Source: Gonium pectorale (lineage: Eukaryota > Chlorophyta > Chlorophyceae > Chlamydomonadales > Volvocaceae). From it: a DNA stretch of 64,000 bases. Shown piece by piece: positions 12,801 through 24,730 of the stretch. The notes under the pieces are model-generated. The model was not told the DNA's origin. It was given only the letters and a program-made list of their open reading frames with translations, and did not search any database. A program made the translations under genes and the position numbers. How positions within the stretch are numbered: the stretch's first letter is position 1; each line of letters opens with the position of its first letter. Location of the stretch: the NCBI GenBank assembly GCA_001584585.1, contig LSYV01000051.1, positions 253,495 to 317,494 of the forward strand, read 5' to 3'.

Positions 12801-13256
12801 CATCCCCGCCGCCGTGGCCCACGACAGCCGCACCTGCTCGGACAGGTAGGCCCGGTACCGTGTCTTGTAGCCAAGCTCCTCTACTTTGGGGCCCCATCTG
12901 TTGGCATGGCACATGGGTAGGAGAGAGGCCGGGGAGGTAGGCGATGGGCGGCCACGAGGGAGAGCCCCTCCCCCCAGATAACCACTGTGCGCGGGCCCCG
13001 TACGCGCGGCCGTACGCCCCCCAGGTGCGTCTAAAGGGCTCCCCACTAACGATGACGGCACGCAGGCACTCGCGTCGCACCTGCACGTTTGTGTCGGGTA
13101 GCTGAGGTAGTAATGCATGAACCTGCGCGTCCGCAACAGCCAGCAGTTGGTCGCCATAGTCCATTGCCAGTAGGATGAAACTGCGCACCAGTCGTAGAGG
13201 ACTGGCACCATTCTCGTCTTGTACGCTTTGAATGCGGCGTCGTCTAAAAGAGCCAT
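6887..13256 (-). CDS. MSI4: MSI4/FVE-type WD40 histone-binding protein (RBBP4/7 family)
   Basis: WD40 chromatin protein of the MSI/RbAp46-48 family, closest in pattern to plant MSI4/FVE, which acts in histone-deacetylase and related repressor complexes (family knowledge). Thirteen exons join in phase to 600 aa: 13189-13256, 13081-13122, 12834-12897, 11939-11995, 11531-11626, 11125-11271, 9924-10212, 9386-9610, 9010-9146, 8209-8529, 7755-7847, 7370-7437 and 6887-7082. Diagnostic blocks: MVPVLYDW; CRWGPKVEELGYKTRYRAYL; NTLILANIDVYK; VKTVYHPGE then VNKVRELPQ; THTDSRKLYVWNLDRQP; PDLTLAGHEDD; SGGNDTLVLLWDLNDY; CVDWCPLDENLLVTG; WTIISVSDN; and VWRINDLIYRPIDEATAELE near the end. The WPS block usual in the family reads YPT here. 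An Ala/Gly-rich insertion (exon at 8209-8529) lies before the last blades, and the C-terminus is a charged Lys/Ala/Glu tail. ATG at 13256 is chosen because the family match begins just after it; an in-frame ATG at 13277 is possible. Confidence 0.92.
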
Positions 13257-14188
13257 CTGTATTCCACCACAATGCAATACGTTAAGTTAACAGGGCCGAT
13301 TGTGACAGTAGGGAAAGGAAGGAGCAGTCAAGAGGTGAGCCAGTTTGACCGATCAGCCGGCTGTAGGGAGGGTTCCGGCAGCAATTGATAGGATGCAGCG
13401 CATGCACCATGAACTCTGGGTCGTGGCTGACCACCTCGTACGGCATGGAACGGTGTTGCAAAGGTGCCTCTGCATCGGATGCCACTCCATGGATGCATAG
13501 TGCCGTCCATGGCACGAACCTCAATACTGTATACATAATGAATTAACTTAAACAGAGAGACCTTCACTTTCGCCTGTCAGCCAACCTGGCTCTGCATCGC
13601 TTGTGGCTACTGGCACATGCAAACAATTCAATCGGTCATCCTGAATGCACTGTGGTAAGCGCTCGCGCTCTCCTCCACCAGTAGGCTGGCCAACTGTTGC
13701 GACCCGTGACGGAAGCAACGACCACAGGCAAGCCACCTCACGGGCAGCGTCTCACGGGTACTCTTTCGGCTCTTTACAACAGCAATCGGAACTGCAGGCA
13801 GCCACGCTCACGCACGCACGCGCGGCTTCAGCTGCAGTCCCTGCGGCCTCTGGTCCCCTGACAGGCTCTTTGTCTGCTCGGCCGCTTCGGCGCAAGCAGT
13901 CAGAGGCGCAGGCGCCGCAGAGTCCACTGACGCCCTTGACCCTGGCTCGCTACAGCCGGTGAGTGAGGGGTGTGGTGACTTCGCAACTCGTTCACCGGGG
14001 AAAGGTGCTCGGTGCCGCCACTTGTCCAGGGCTCCATCGCTGTCAACGTCCCCAGTCTGTCCCATGCACCTCAACGGCATAGTTGTATCACGGGTTACGA
14101 CCCTCGCTGGGCGAGAGCCCCCTCTGTCCGTCTTCGTAGCAACTGACCCGCTGCTCGCATCGGCCGGACACCCCTCTCGCACTGCCAG
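13257..14188. other. Divergent upstream region between MSI4-like and 2H phosphoesterase genes
   Basis: This holds the promoter and 5' end of the MSI4-like gene (-) and probably the first exon(s) of the 2H phosphoesterase gene (+). An open frame from ATG 13645 (MHCGKRSRSPPP) can splice in phase from a GT at 13681 to the acceptor before 14189. Its longer form, ending at the good GTGAGT donor at 13959, would create a stop codon on joining. The true first exon is unresolved. Confidence 0.4.
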
Positions 14189-17100
14189 GTGACCCCACAG
14201 CAGCAGCAGCCGCGGCCACAGCCGCCCCAGCCATCGCAGCTGCTGCTCAGCCCCGCCGCGCGCGCTCGCATCGCTTCCATAGCCCGGGCTCAGGCCACGG
14301 GCGACTGGGCGCCGCTCGCGGGACTGCAGGAGCAAGGCGCCCAGCGGAAGAGGGTGCGCCCCAACAGCCCCCTTGCCAGCGCCGCTCAATACAGCCTGCA
14401 GCCCTCCTTTGCAAGTGGAAGTCTGGCAGCGACGGACGCAGAGAAGATGGAGGTCGACGCTGCGGGGAAACGGACCGAGGCAGGAACTGAAGGGCATGGC
14501 GACCCCGGAGGCCCCGGTGCCACAGCTGCTGCCATCGGCAGCTGCCCCGACACTGCAACAAGCGCTTCCGCAGTGGACGGCGAGGCTCTGACCGCTGCTG
14601 TACTGACGCCTGCGGCAGGCACCGCATCGTCCAGACACCGCCGCGGCCGCGGCCGGTCTGGCGCGGAGGCGGGCGCAAGCGCTGGCGGTGCTGCAGCCGC
14701 GGCGGCGCACACATGTGCGGCGGCGACGGAGGCGGCGGTGGGGGCCGCAGAGGCTGCCAGGAGTGCCGCGGCGGCTGCCGAGGCTGCCGCCGCACGGGCC
14801 TCCCAAACCGTGTCCGGCATCCTCTCTGGTCTGGCGCGCCGGCGGCTGGGCCCCGGGCAGGAGCGCAGCGGCGCCGCTGAGGGCTCGCAGCTCAGCCGGG
14901 ACGGGCCGGCCGGTCAGCCGCCGGCGCAGCGGGCGGAGCTTGGCGACAGGCCACCGGCAGCGGGGGTGGCGAAGGCGGTCGGTGCGCTGGAGCCCGCCCA
15001 GCCTGCGCCAGTGGGTGCAGCTGCGGGTCCCGGTCCCGGTCCGGGGGAGAGCCGGGAGCGGGAGGCAGGCGGGGAGGCGGCCGAGGCTGTGGCAGCAGCT
15101 GCCGACAAAGGGCGGCGCGGCAGGGGGCGTGACGCTGGCAGCGGCCGACGCGGGGGCGGGCAGCGCCTGGAGGGCGATGCGGATGCGGGAGCGGGCGCCG
15201 CCGGCGTCCGGAGTGAGCGCGGCGCTGAGGGTGGAGGTGGCGTCGCCCGGCGCGGCGACGTTCTCGGGAGCCTCATGGACAGGTGGGTAGGTGCTCGGAG
15301 GCGGCCACCATTCAGCTGATGCCTTGATGCCGCATGGGCTTGATCGCCATCTCCATTTGCGGCTGATTGGTACGGCAATCCTCAGAAGGTCCCTTCTTGG
15401 CGGGCTGCAGGTCCCCGCTGCCGGACCGGCCCACCCACTTCCTGGCGCTGCAGCTCTCCCACTCGCGGCGCGTCACCGAGGCCATCGACCAGGTATGCAT
15501 GGGAAAGGCAGGGCGGTGCCACTGGGCGCGAGGATCTGATTCTCGTGGGGACTTAATGCACACTCGGGAGCGCTGCTTGCGGCAACGGCCCGGTCCAGCC
15601 CGGTCCGGCCCGGCCGCCTTAGGGCCCCGCCCAGGCAACATCTTCACTCTGCTCATTCGTGCGCTGTGCCCACGCTATTCTCCTTTCGCTCAAGCTGTTC
15701 CTGCTTTCGCGCCCTTACGACTTACAGCACCATTTCCCGGCATGCGGTCGTTGCTTTGTCCCCAAAGGTTCAGGCCTGCCTGCCTGCCTACCTGCCTGCC
15801 TGCCTGCCTGCCTGCCTGCCCGGGTGGCCTCGCTCACTTTACTCTCTAAGAAGCTCCATGCCTAACTGCCACTGCTCCTGCTGCCCCCGGCTGCTGTTCG
15901 CTGCCCCCGGTCAGGTCCACGCCGCGCTGGTGGGCCACCACGCCTCCCTGGCGGACTTCCTGGAGCCTTCCGTCAAGGCGCACCTCACGCTGCTGGTCAT
16001 GCCGCTGCACCAGGGACACATGCCGCTCCTGCCGCCCGCGCCTGTGCCCGCGCCGCTGACGAGCCCGGCGGCGGCGCCACCGCCAGCGGCACAGGCGGCA
16101 GCATCGGATGTACCCACCGGGGTTCCCGCGGCGGAGGCGGAGGGGGCAGTATCAGCGGCGCCGCTGGTCCCGGCGCAGCCCGTCCCACCGGCGCAGGCGC
16201 AAGCGCAGGCGCAAGCGCAGACGGCAAGCTCCGAGCCATTGGGTGGGTCGGCGCCAGAGCAGCAGGCCGAGCCGGAGATGTTGGTTCCCGAGCCCGAGCC
16301 GATGCTTGCGGAGCCGCAGCCGCCCCAGCCCTCGGGGCGGCAGGGCCGATCCCGGCAGCGGCAAGCTCCCGGATCGGCGCCGGCGGCGGCGCAGTCGCGA
16401 CAGGAACTGCCGTGGCGGCTGGTGGCCTGCCTGCAGAGGATGCTGGAGCTGCCGGGCGCGCTGGGGAGCGCGGGCGTCGACCGGCCGCTGGAGCTGGAAG
16501 TGAAGGGCCTCAACGCGTTTGGCTCGCAGGTGGGCTGCTTGCGGCCTTTGGGGGAGGGCGCGGGTGTACTCAGTCAACGGCATCTACCAACCGGTACGTG
16601 GCATGGGTTGTGCATCTTCTACAAATCCGCCGTCTTGTTACACTCCGTGTGGAAGTAGTAGTGTCCGGCGCCTCTGGGTTAGTGTGAGAATGGGCAGTGC
16701 GGCGTCAAGGCTGAGACCAGTGTTGAAGCGCTGTCGCGCTGAGGATGGCCCTGCGCCGCGTTACAGTACAACAGATAGTGCATGCGTCGTCAGGCAGGAG
16801 TCGGCTAACCACTCTTGCTGGCGCGCTAATAACTTCTGGGCGAGCGTGCGGGACGTGTGGGCTGCTGCTGCTCCTCTTTGCTTATCGTGCCTTTGGCATC
16901 CGCAGGTGCTGTTTTTGGAGGTGGCAGATGACGACAGAGGCGATGAGGCCCCGATGGCCTCTGCAGAGGCCGCACCAACAGCCGGTCCCGATCTTGCAGC
17001 TGCACTCAACGACGCCGACGCTGGTGAGGCCACTACGGATGGTGGCAGCTCAGCGCTAAACGCGAATGGCAGCGCAGATGGGCCCGCCGACCGACCCACG

Positions 17101-18715
17101 GGTCAGCGCGCCGCGCTGCTGGCGCTCCAGGCCGCCGTGGCAGCCCACTTCGCTGACTTCAAGTAAGCGTGATGCAGATCCATGCAATGTGGGGAATTAA
17201 GCGAATCCGTGCAATGTAGAGATGTACTAATGCAATGGTCGCTGAGCTTTCCCGTGGAGCAGTATGTCCACAAGACAGCCAGCTGCGTTGCGTTTGCCGC
17301 AGGTTCAGGGAGGATGGTAAGCCCTTTGTGCCGCACGTCACCATCGCCAAGGCCAAGTACATGCCGCCCAGCGCCCGGACGCGGGGCAGCAGGGGCAACA
17401 GCGGCGGCTGCGGTGGGGCCAAAGGTTCCAACGGCCCGGCCAATGGTGACGGCACCGGCAAGGACGGCGGCAGCCAGGATGCCAGCAACCCACGGTGGGC
17501 CGAAGCTGCGACATTGTGGGCAGGGAAGATGTGTACGGGATGCTGCGTGTCTTTCTGTATGGTGGAGATTCGAGGTCGCGCCTTCAAGCAGATTTCTGTC
17601 GTTCACCTCGACCCCGGATTGTGTTCCTGCCACCCCCTGGTGTGCTACATATGGCAGGCAAGCAGCTGAACAAGCAGCGGCGCCGCTCGCGGCCCAGGAG
17701 GAGTCGGATCCACACCACCAGCAGCAGGAGGGTGCGGACTGCGCCCTCGCGTCTACCGGCGCTACTGGGACGGAGCCTGCCGCAGCCGAGGCGCGCGGTA
17801 CAGGCCAAGCCGGCTCTGGCGCTGCTGCTGTGCCCATTGCGCAAGCAAATGAGGCCATGGTGCCGGAGACGGCCCACAGGTCTGTGACGGACGGCCCCGG
17901 TAACCCTAGCAGCGAGCTTCCCTGCGGACAGCCCGTCGCGACCGCGGCAGCGGCAGCGGCGGGAGCCCGCTCTAAGGAGCCGGCAGCAGCCAGCTCCAAA
18001 CCGCTGTCCAAGATTCCGGCCGCGGCCTACGAGGCGCACATGGACATCAGCGCAGGTGCGCGCTGCGTGCTGCGTGCTGCGTGGTGTGCTGCTGCCGCCC
18101 CACGGGCCTGTGACGCTGCGAGCGCTTGATGCGTGCGTGCAAAGCTGGAGCAGCGTGGGCCCTTGCCGTGAGCACAGCCCGGAGCTTGGGTGTTCGCCGC
18201 GCATCACATCGTCCCGTCGCATCGTCCGCGCGACACACGCCAGTAGGGGGAGCCCTCTTGACTGCCCTGTGATGTGATTCCGCTCCCCGGCAGGCTTGGT
18301 CACCGTGGACCGAGTGCAGCTGTGCGCCATGGGCGGGCGGCCGCAGGGGGGTTACTACCGCGTGCTCGCAGAGGTGGCGCTACGGGGAGCCGCCGGCGGT
18401 GGCGACGCTGGTTGCGGAGGCGGGGTTTGCGGCCGCGGCGAGGTTGAGGCCAGCGCAGGACCTGGACGCGCCCTGGCGGAGCCGCTGCGGCCGTACCCGT
18501 CGCTGCACCCAGCCGTGCGGCTGACCGAGCAGGCGATGGCGCTGCTGCATGCGGCGGCGGAGGCGGCGAAGGTGGAGGAGGCGGAGGCCCGACTGATAGA
18601 GGAAGGCTCAACTGGTATGGAGCCGGAGGTGGAGGCGGAGGGGCGGGCGGACGGTGCGCCCGAGGCGCTGGGAGTGAAGGAGGCGAGCGAGGAGCGGGAG
18701 GGGGGCGGCATGTAG
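14189..18715 (+). CDS. AKAP7/LigT-like 2H phosphoesterase domain protein, N-terminus unresolved
   Basis: Two-histidine (2H) phosphoesterase of the AKAP7 central-domain/LigT type; the family includes 2',5'-oligoadenylate phosphodiesterases and RNA-end enzymes (family knowledge), and the substrate here is unknown. Exons in phase: 14189-15282, 15411-15492, 15915-16529, 16906-17162, 17303-17494, 17658-18055 and 18294-18715, at least 1019 aa. The domain is split by long disordered inserts. Its blocks, in order: DRPTHFLALQL; first catalytic motif AHLTLLVM; LELEVKGLNAFGSQ then VLFLEV; FREDGKPFVPHVTIAK carrying the second catalytic motif HVT; then VTVDRVQLCAMGG and GGYYRVLAEV at the end. Both H-x-T motifs are intact, so activity is plausible. 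The roughly 360-residue N-terminal exon is Ala/Gly/Gln-rich with no recognised domain. The gene start lies upstream of 14189 and I could not fix it. Confidence 0.85.
15774..15820. repeat. (CCTG)n microsatellite in an intron
   Basis: About eleven tetranucleotide units with one interruption (CCTA), inside the intron between the 15411-15492 and 15915-16529 exons of the 2H phosphoesterase gene. Confidence 0.9.
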
Positions 18716-20317
18716 CGGCAGTTACCTCGAATGAATGAGCCTACGGAGTTACTGCTGTCGACCGGCCGCTGCGAGACGGGAGGGCTCCGCCCCGCAATGG
18801 GCTGAAGGAAGGCCCCATAGATCCGGCGACTTCGGTTGGATTGTTACGGACCGAATGGATTATCGTTGCTGGCGACCCGCTGGGTCACAGCACCGTACCG
18901 TTATGTTCATGCAAACTTTTTGGTAGTACGCCCGCACGCTAGCTTCCGCATTTGCATGGATGTGAGATATGCACAATCAGGGCAAACGCCGTGGGCCGCT
19001 TGCCATGATTGGCTGGACACTGGGGGCGTGGTGGCGTTGCTCCCGTTGAGCGGCGGTGGTTGCCAGCACGGCTCGCGGCGTTACCTGGTCTGGCGTGCGC
19101 CAAGCCGCCGGCCCAGCCACCCAATTTTGCAGCTACTGTGCTGTAATTCGTTCATTGGCATGTGTGAGGAAGGAGGGGGCATTGTAGAGCATCAGGGGCC
19201 GGGCGACTGCCTACCAGGCAGCGTCCCGCCTGGACCATTGGCATACGCAGAGGGACGACTGCCTGTCATCATATCGCTAAGGGATCTGATGTAAAGCGAT
19301 GCTGGATGGCCGCAAATGGGCTCCCTGCGTGCTTGCACGCAAAGGAAGGGCGCCTGTGGCGGCTTTTCCAGCCAGTCCTGCGCCATACCCGGCGAGCCTG
19401 CGTTTTGCACGCGACGGCGCAGGCAACGGCGCATATGTGCTGCCGGCGACGTCACGAAGGAACAGGGAAACCTGACGCCCCGAAGGCAGCCACCACCCCT
19501 GACATGCCTCACTGTCTGTCTGACACGCCGTAAGCGTTACGGTCGGGCATTCCTGTAACGTTGGCGTGTCGCGAATCCTCCGATCAGTCAACCGCCTCCC
19601 CAACCACCTGTCCAACCACCTGTCCAACCACCTGTCCAACCACCTGTCCAACCACCTGTCCAACCACCTGTCCAACCACCTGTCCAACCGACATCATCCG
19701 GTTGCTACCTCGGCACCTTAGTAAGGCCTCAGGCAGCTAGGCTCATTTAAGCCCCTCATTCCACTGACGGGAAGCTTCATAAGCATCAGTCATAGGTCTA
19801 GTTGCGGATTGACCGCCGGGGCCATTGTCTTTGGCCGCCAACCCATCCCCCCCTACCCACCTCGCACCCATCGAAGCCGCCTGTTCGCCCCATAGGACTC
19901 CCATCGTCATGCCCTCCTGTTGTTAGAGCCGTCCCGGCATTTCAACCAACTACATCAGCTCGCTTTTTTGCCTTTCCCCCGGCAGTCTGCGGCGTCCAAA
20001 GCACCACTCAGACCGATCCGCAGCTTTCAAGAGCCGGAGCCAGGCAATCCTCCTTGCCTTTTCCACCCAAGGACCCCGCCTGCCTCCCTAGCGCGGCTGC
20101 AGGCCGCTCCCTGCTGCCCGCTGCTCGCACTCCGCCACATCTGCTCCTCCTTCTCCCCTGCTCCGGCTCAAGACGCCAACCCGCCCGGCCGCGCTCGACC
20201 CACCCACCAGCGCTCCGCCCCGCCGCTAGCCCCGCCTCCCTGCGTACCGCCTGCTTGAGCCCGGCCACGGCCGCCGCCGCCGCAACCCCGGCACTGCGCT
20301 AACCAAGGAGCGGTAGG
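18716..20317. other. Intergenic between 2H phosphoesterase and glycosyltransferase genes
   Basis: No supported gene. TGTAA poly(A)-type signals lie at 19142-19146 and 19290-19294, either of which could end the upstream transcript. The last 300 bases are C-rich and pyrimidine-biased, as expected for a promoter or 5' UTR of the gene starting at 20318. A 12-base tandem repeat is annotated separately. Confidence 0.5.
19601..19689. repeat. 12-bp tandem repeat (CCAACCACCTGT)n
   Basis: About seven nearly perfect copies of a 12-base unit in the intergenic region. Because the unit is a multiple of three, the opposite strand shows a spurious WLDR-repeat open frame; I do not consider it a protein. Confidence 0.92.
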
Positions 20318-23300
20318 ATGATCTTCTACCTGGCACTGGGCGTGCTCTTCACCATCTATGCCTTCGACCTCCTCCTCCTGGTGGTCGTTGCCGCCATCGC
20401 TCGCAGCGCCGAGGTGGCGGCGCTGCTGAAGAAGCGCTCCCGGGAGCGGAGCAGCAAGAAGGATCAGAAGAAAAAGGAGGCCGCCGCCAAGGCCGCAGCG
20501 GAGGCTGGCGCCGCCAGCCCCGCCTCCGGCGCCGCCAAGGCGGCCGTCGCGGCACCGCCGGCGGGCGGCGTCGCCGGCGGCCGGTACGCGAGCGGCGGAG
20601 GCGAGGTTGAGGACTCGAGCCCCAGCGGCAGCAGCGGGTACACGAGCAGCACGGCTGAGGAGGACAGCAGCGGGGAGGAGGACCTCCCGCGGGCGGAGAT
20701 CATCACTACGGCTCCCGCGGGGAGCACCGCCATCGCCCTGCCTGGTGCGTCAGGGGCAGCAGTGCGGCGAAGGGTGCGACGCTGAGTGCCGGTGTGCGTC
20801 GTCTTCAAAAGCTGACGCTGCGTCCCTATTAAGCCCTTCTCAATACCCTCTCCGCGCTCAGCGCCAGTCAGGACGCAGCCCGCCATCCCGACCTCCATCC
20901 CGCCACCCGCTGTCCAGGTCCCTGCCTGCCCCCAGCGCTCCGCACGCCAGCTTCACCTAACCCTCCTCTTTGCCTCCGTTCCTTGGGGCGCAGACGACCC
21001 ATGGGGCGGCGCCAAGGCTCCCAAGGTGCTGATTCAGCTGCCCATGTACAACGAGGAGGCGCACGCGGCGGCCATCATCGACGCCTGCTGCCGCATCAAC
21101 TACCCCCGGGACAGACTGCTCATCCAGGTGGGGGCGTGGTGGGAGCCCGCCTCTACGGTTGTACACACACAAAAGCGCGACGTTCCCAGAAGTGCGGGCG
21201 GGTTGGCGCAGTGCGCAAGACAATTGAGGCGACGGGTCCTCCCATTCCGAGACTATTGAACAGGGACGGGCGCAGGGCCGTGGGGAATCAGCTAAGCGTG
21301 CCGTCTATGTACGGCACTGTGCGTGAGAGTTCACATACGGTACATGCCCCGGCGCACAGTTTTTACGGTATCGTTTCAACGCAGGATGGCGATCTTGAAG
21401 CTTTTGTGGGTAGGGTTTTAAGCAGACGAGTGTCTGCCAAGTGCACCGCCCCGGGATGAACATTCGTGTCGGCTCAATAAGGGCATGGATGCCCCGCCCT
21501 TGCCTCCTGTGCGCGCAGGTCCTGGACGACAGCACCAAAGAGGCTGTGCGGCAGAAGGTCGACGCAGCCGCCGCCGCGTGCATCGAGCAAGGGCACCCGG
21601 TGCAGGTGCGTGGGTGGGTGGGTCGAGCCGGGCAACGCAGCGGCCCTTTGCCACACAGCCGTGCGCACACGGGGGCCAGCTTTGCATGATGGCGGTGAAT
21701 GTCTTCCTATTCGCCCAGATGCCGCGTAGGAAAGAAAAGTTATCCGCAGGCAACCTGCAACCAGAACCGAACCGACCGACCACGGACGCGAACTTACATC
21801 CTCCGATGCTGTTGCGTGTTGTTAAGCAATATTTTTTGACGGTTTCTGGGACACCATCGTGCACAATGTAGGTCATGCGTCGCGACAACCGTTCCGGATT
21901 CAAGGCGGGCGCCATGGTGGAGGGGCTCAATCGCGTGGAGGGCCTCGGCTACGAGTACTGCGCAATTTTTGACGCAGGTACGCCGGATAGGCCGACTCCC
22001 GGGTCTGGTCTGCATCGCAGGCATAGCGTTGCACCCAGCGGCACCTCTGCTCGCGTGCTCCTGGTCATTGCTTGTCGCACTTGTGCCCCATAACCGGGAC
22101 CTCCCCGCGCAAACCCCTTACCAATTGCGCGATGCAGCCTGCGCAGCTTTACATAACGTGCAGCCTTGTTTCCAACTTGGCCGACGCCGCCCCGCTTTCC
22201 TGCCCTTCCCCGTTGCGCAACTATCAGACTTCGACCCCCCAGTCGACTTCCTGGAGGAGACCATCCCCACAATGCATCGCGACAAGACGCTGGCCTACGT
22301 GCAGACCCGCTGGGCCTTCTCCAACGGCAACGAGTCCTTCCTCACGTGGGCCCAGGTGCGTTGCCCGGCCAGCTGCGCGCACGGCCGGCCGGCAGATCCT
22401 GTACGTGCGGGCTGGGCATGGCGCACGGTCCAGGGATGAGAAGTAGGCAGGGGAGTAATCTGCCACGCGGCTCGCCTCTCGAGCGCCCCGCCCTACCCAC
22501 AACGCCCCGTCCTACGGTTGGCCCCCACAGAAGATCAACCTGTCGTTCCACTTCGACGTGGAGCAGCGCGCCCGCTCTTACCTCGGCTGGTTCTTCAACT
22601 TCAACGGCACGGCGGGCGTGTGGCGGATCCAGGTGAGCGGAGCAGGGCGAACATCCGGGGTCGGGTGGGGACTCCCTGGATCCAAGGGGATCACGGGGAG
22701 GGGGGATCTCCCCCGGGCGGGACGCCGAAGCACATTGCGGTGCAAACCGTGCTTTCTCAGTCGGGGATGCGGATGTGACCGCTGACGTTTGCGGTCGCCG
22801 CCCATGCTGCACGTTGGCAAGACCAGCCTGGACCGAACCCATTTCGGCAGGCGAGCCTCGGTCCACTGGTGCCGATGGTCCACCGGTGCCTCTGCGCCCG
22901 CCCCTTGCCCTCCCTCCCCCACCCGGCCGCCGGCCCCTCGCCTCCAGTCCATCCACGATGCCGGCGGCTGGCAGAGCGACACCGTAGTGGAGGACATGGA
23001 TCTGTCGCTGCGGTGCTACCTCAAGGGCTGGAACGCGCTCTACCTGCCCCACGTGGACAACCCCAACGAGCTGCCCTGCACGCTCTCTTCCTACAAGACG
23101 CAGCAGTTCAGGTGCAGGAGGCAGTCATGCACCTTTGGGCCGGGCGGCGGGATTGTAGGCAGGCGCCTTGTCGTCTCGACGGGGCAGTCAGGCCCCCCAC
23201 ACACACATGTGCCATCATTTTCGCGCTTACGCTCGTCGTATGCGTTTGCCTTTTCAACATATGTGCCATCATTTTCGCGCTTACGCTCGTCGTATGCGTT

Positions 23301-24730
23301 TGCCTTTACAACATATGTGCCAGCTTCGCAGCGCGCCTGGGCGCGCCCAGGCGCGTTTCGAGCCTGGGTTTCGAGCCTGGGTCTGTTCGGTGTGAGTGAT
23401 GGTGGGCTTGTACCTGCAAGAGACACGCAAGGACTAGGGCGTCTGTCACTTGATATGACTTCCGTTGACAGAACGGCTCTTACCTGTCCTCGCCCCGCCT
23501 GCCGGCGTTCGTTGTCCCCGCCAGGTGGCTCTCGGGACCCATGCAGATCCTGATCAAGTCATTCTCCAACATCTGGCACGCCAAGGACATCTCGCTCTTC
23601 CGCCGCCTCAACGCCTTCTGGTTCTTCATGCGCTACATCCTGTTCGCGGCCATCACGATCGGCGTGCTGGCGGTCCCGCCCGTGGCCCTGTGGGTGGAGA
23701 CCTGGAGCTGGGACTGGCCGCAGATCTACTTCATCGTCAGCATCAACTTTGCGCTGGCGGTGTACCTGTGAGTCGCTTGCTCGGATGGAAGTGGTGGTAA
23801 ATGTTGACCGACCCACGGGTCATATTGCGTGACTTTGGTCAGGGTGAGGCACTGCATAACAGTGTGCGGGGCTCCGTTCCGTTGGCACGCCCCCGACGGC
23901 GAGAAACGTTGAGGTGTCAAGCAGCGGGGCTCTGTTATGGCCGAGCACCAGCGGAGGCCCGTCTCGTGATCCAAACCGTACGGCAACCTGTGCCGTACTT
24001 GTGCAGGTACGTGACACCCTTCTCCATCGCCTACCTCTTCTTCTCGGTCGCGATCGGCTACTTCAAGCTGTGGGCCATGACCAGCGGGCTGCTGGGGCTG
24101 GAGAAAAGCAAGACCTGGAAGGTGGGGCCCTCCGTTCGCGCTCCCCCCTACCCCCGTGCCTCCCCTCCCGGGCACTGGGTCGTGACCCGCGTGTACTCAT
24201 ACAGCCGCCGCAGCGGCGGTGCGCACTCGCTGATCAACGCAGAGCCTGTCAGCCTTCCTGCAGCCCGCTTGCCCGCAGCTCGCAACCCAACCGTCCAAAC
24301 CCCTGTGTGTGCCTGCGGCCCCCACAGGTCACGCAGAAGTTCGGCGCAAAGCAGGCGAGGGTGGCTGGGCTGGGCGGGGTGCCATTGCTTTGGAGCATGC
24401 ATCCTCCCGTTCTTACCACCTGCACTCCTGGTGCCCTCTGCGCGTACACAGTAACCGCACACCGGCCTGAACTCCGCAGCTCCTGGCTCGCCTCCGCAAC
24501 CAGTCACTTAGCCTCACGCGGCCCCGCCCGCTGCTTCTTACACTTCACAGACCGGCGGCAGCCTGCTGACCCGCATTCACAAGCCGTACGCGCTGGAGGC
24601 CGTACTGGCGCTGTACTACGCCGGCATGGCGGCCGCGGCGGGCATCTACGCCAGCTGGATCATGCTGGGCTACTGCGCGCTCATGTTCCTGGTTTTCCTC
24701 GCCATCAGCTTCGGAGACGCGTACATGTGA
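20318..24730 (+). CDS. Cellulose-synthase-like family 2 glycosyltransferase (CSLA/CSLC type)
   Basis: Membrane GT2 glycosyltransferase resembling plant CSLA (beta-mannan synthase) and the single CSLA/C-type genes of green algae; the polymer made here is not known. Eleven exons in phase give 572 aa: 20318-20744, 20994-21127, 21519-21605, 21872-21977, 22228-22355, 22531-22632, 22948-23111, 23525-23767, 24007-24121, 24328-24360 and 24551-24730. One membrane span opens the protein ([20 protein letters not shown]). A charged Lys-rich and Ala/Gly/Ser-rich insert of roughly 110 residues follows. The catalytic domain begins at [12 protein letters not shown]. The four acidic/Q signatures are present: VLDDS (about 188-192), FDADFDPP (about 249-256), VVEDMDLS (about 341-348) and QQFRW (380-384). 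Several hydrophobic segments follow (for example [20 protein letters not shown]), with the last ending near the C-terminus. The tenth exon could instead end at a GC donor, giving 9 or 11 codons. Confidence 0.92.
23206..23320. repeat. 54-bp direct repeat (about two copies) in an intron
   Basis: A 54-base unit starting ATGTGCCATCATTTTCGCGC occurs at about 23207 and 23261, with a short third start at 23315. It lies in the intron before the 23525-23767 exon of the glycosyltransferase gene. The copies are nearly identical, so the duplication looks recent. Confidence 0.9.
23332..23355. repeat. 24-bp perfect palindrome
   Basis: Twelve bases, CGCGCCTGGGCG, are followed directly by their reverse complement, in the same glycosyltransferase intron just after the 54-bp repeat. 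It could extrude a hairpin. Direct copies of TTTCGAGCCTGGG follow at once. Confidence 0.85.

Noticed and set aside
12610..13272. Minus-strand frame with an ARM/HEAT-like look (VHALLPQLPDTNVQVRREC)
   Set aside because: It overlaps exons 1-2 of the MSI4-like gene in another frame, and the MSI4 exons splice in phase with strong family matches on both sides.
19277..19687. WLDR tandem-repeat peptide on the minus strand
   Set aside because: Produced entirely by a 12-base intergenic tandem repeat.
22700..22720. GGGGGGATCTCCCCC palindrome, also near 55180, as a mobile-element end
   Set aside because: Only the short palindrome is shared; flanking sequences differ and G/C homopolymers are common here.
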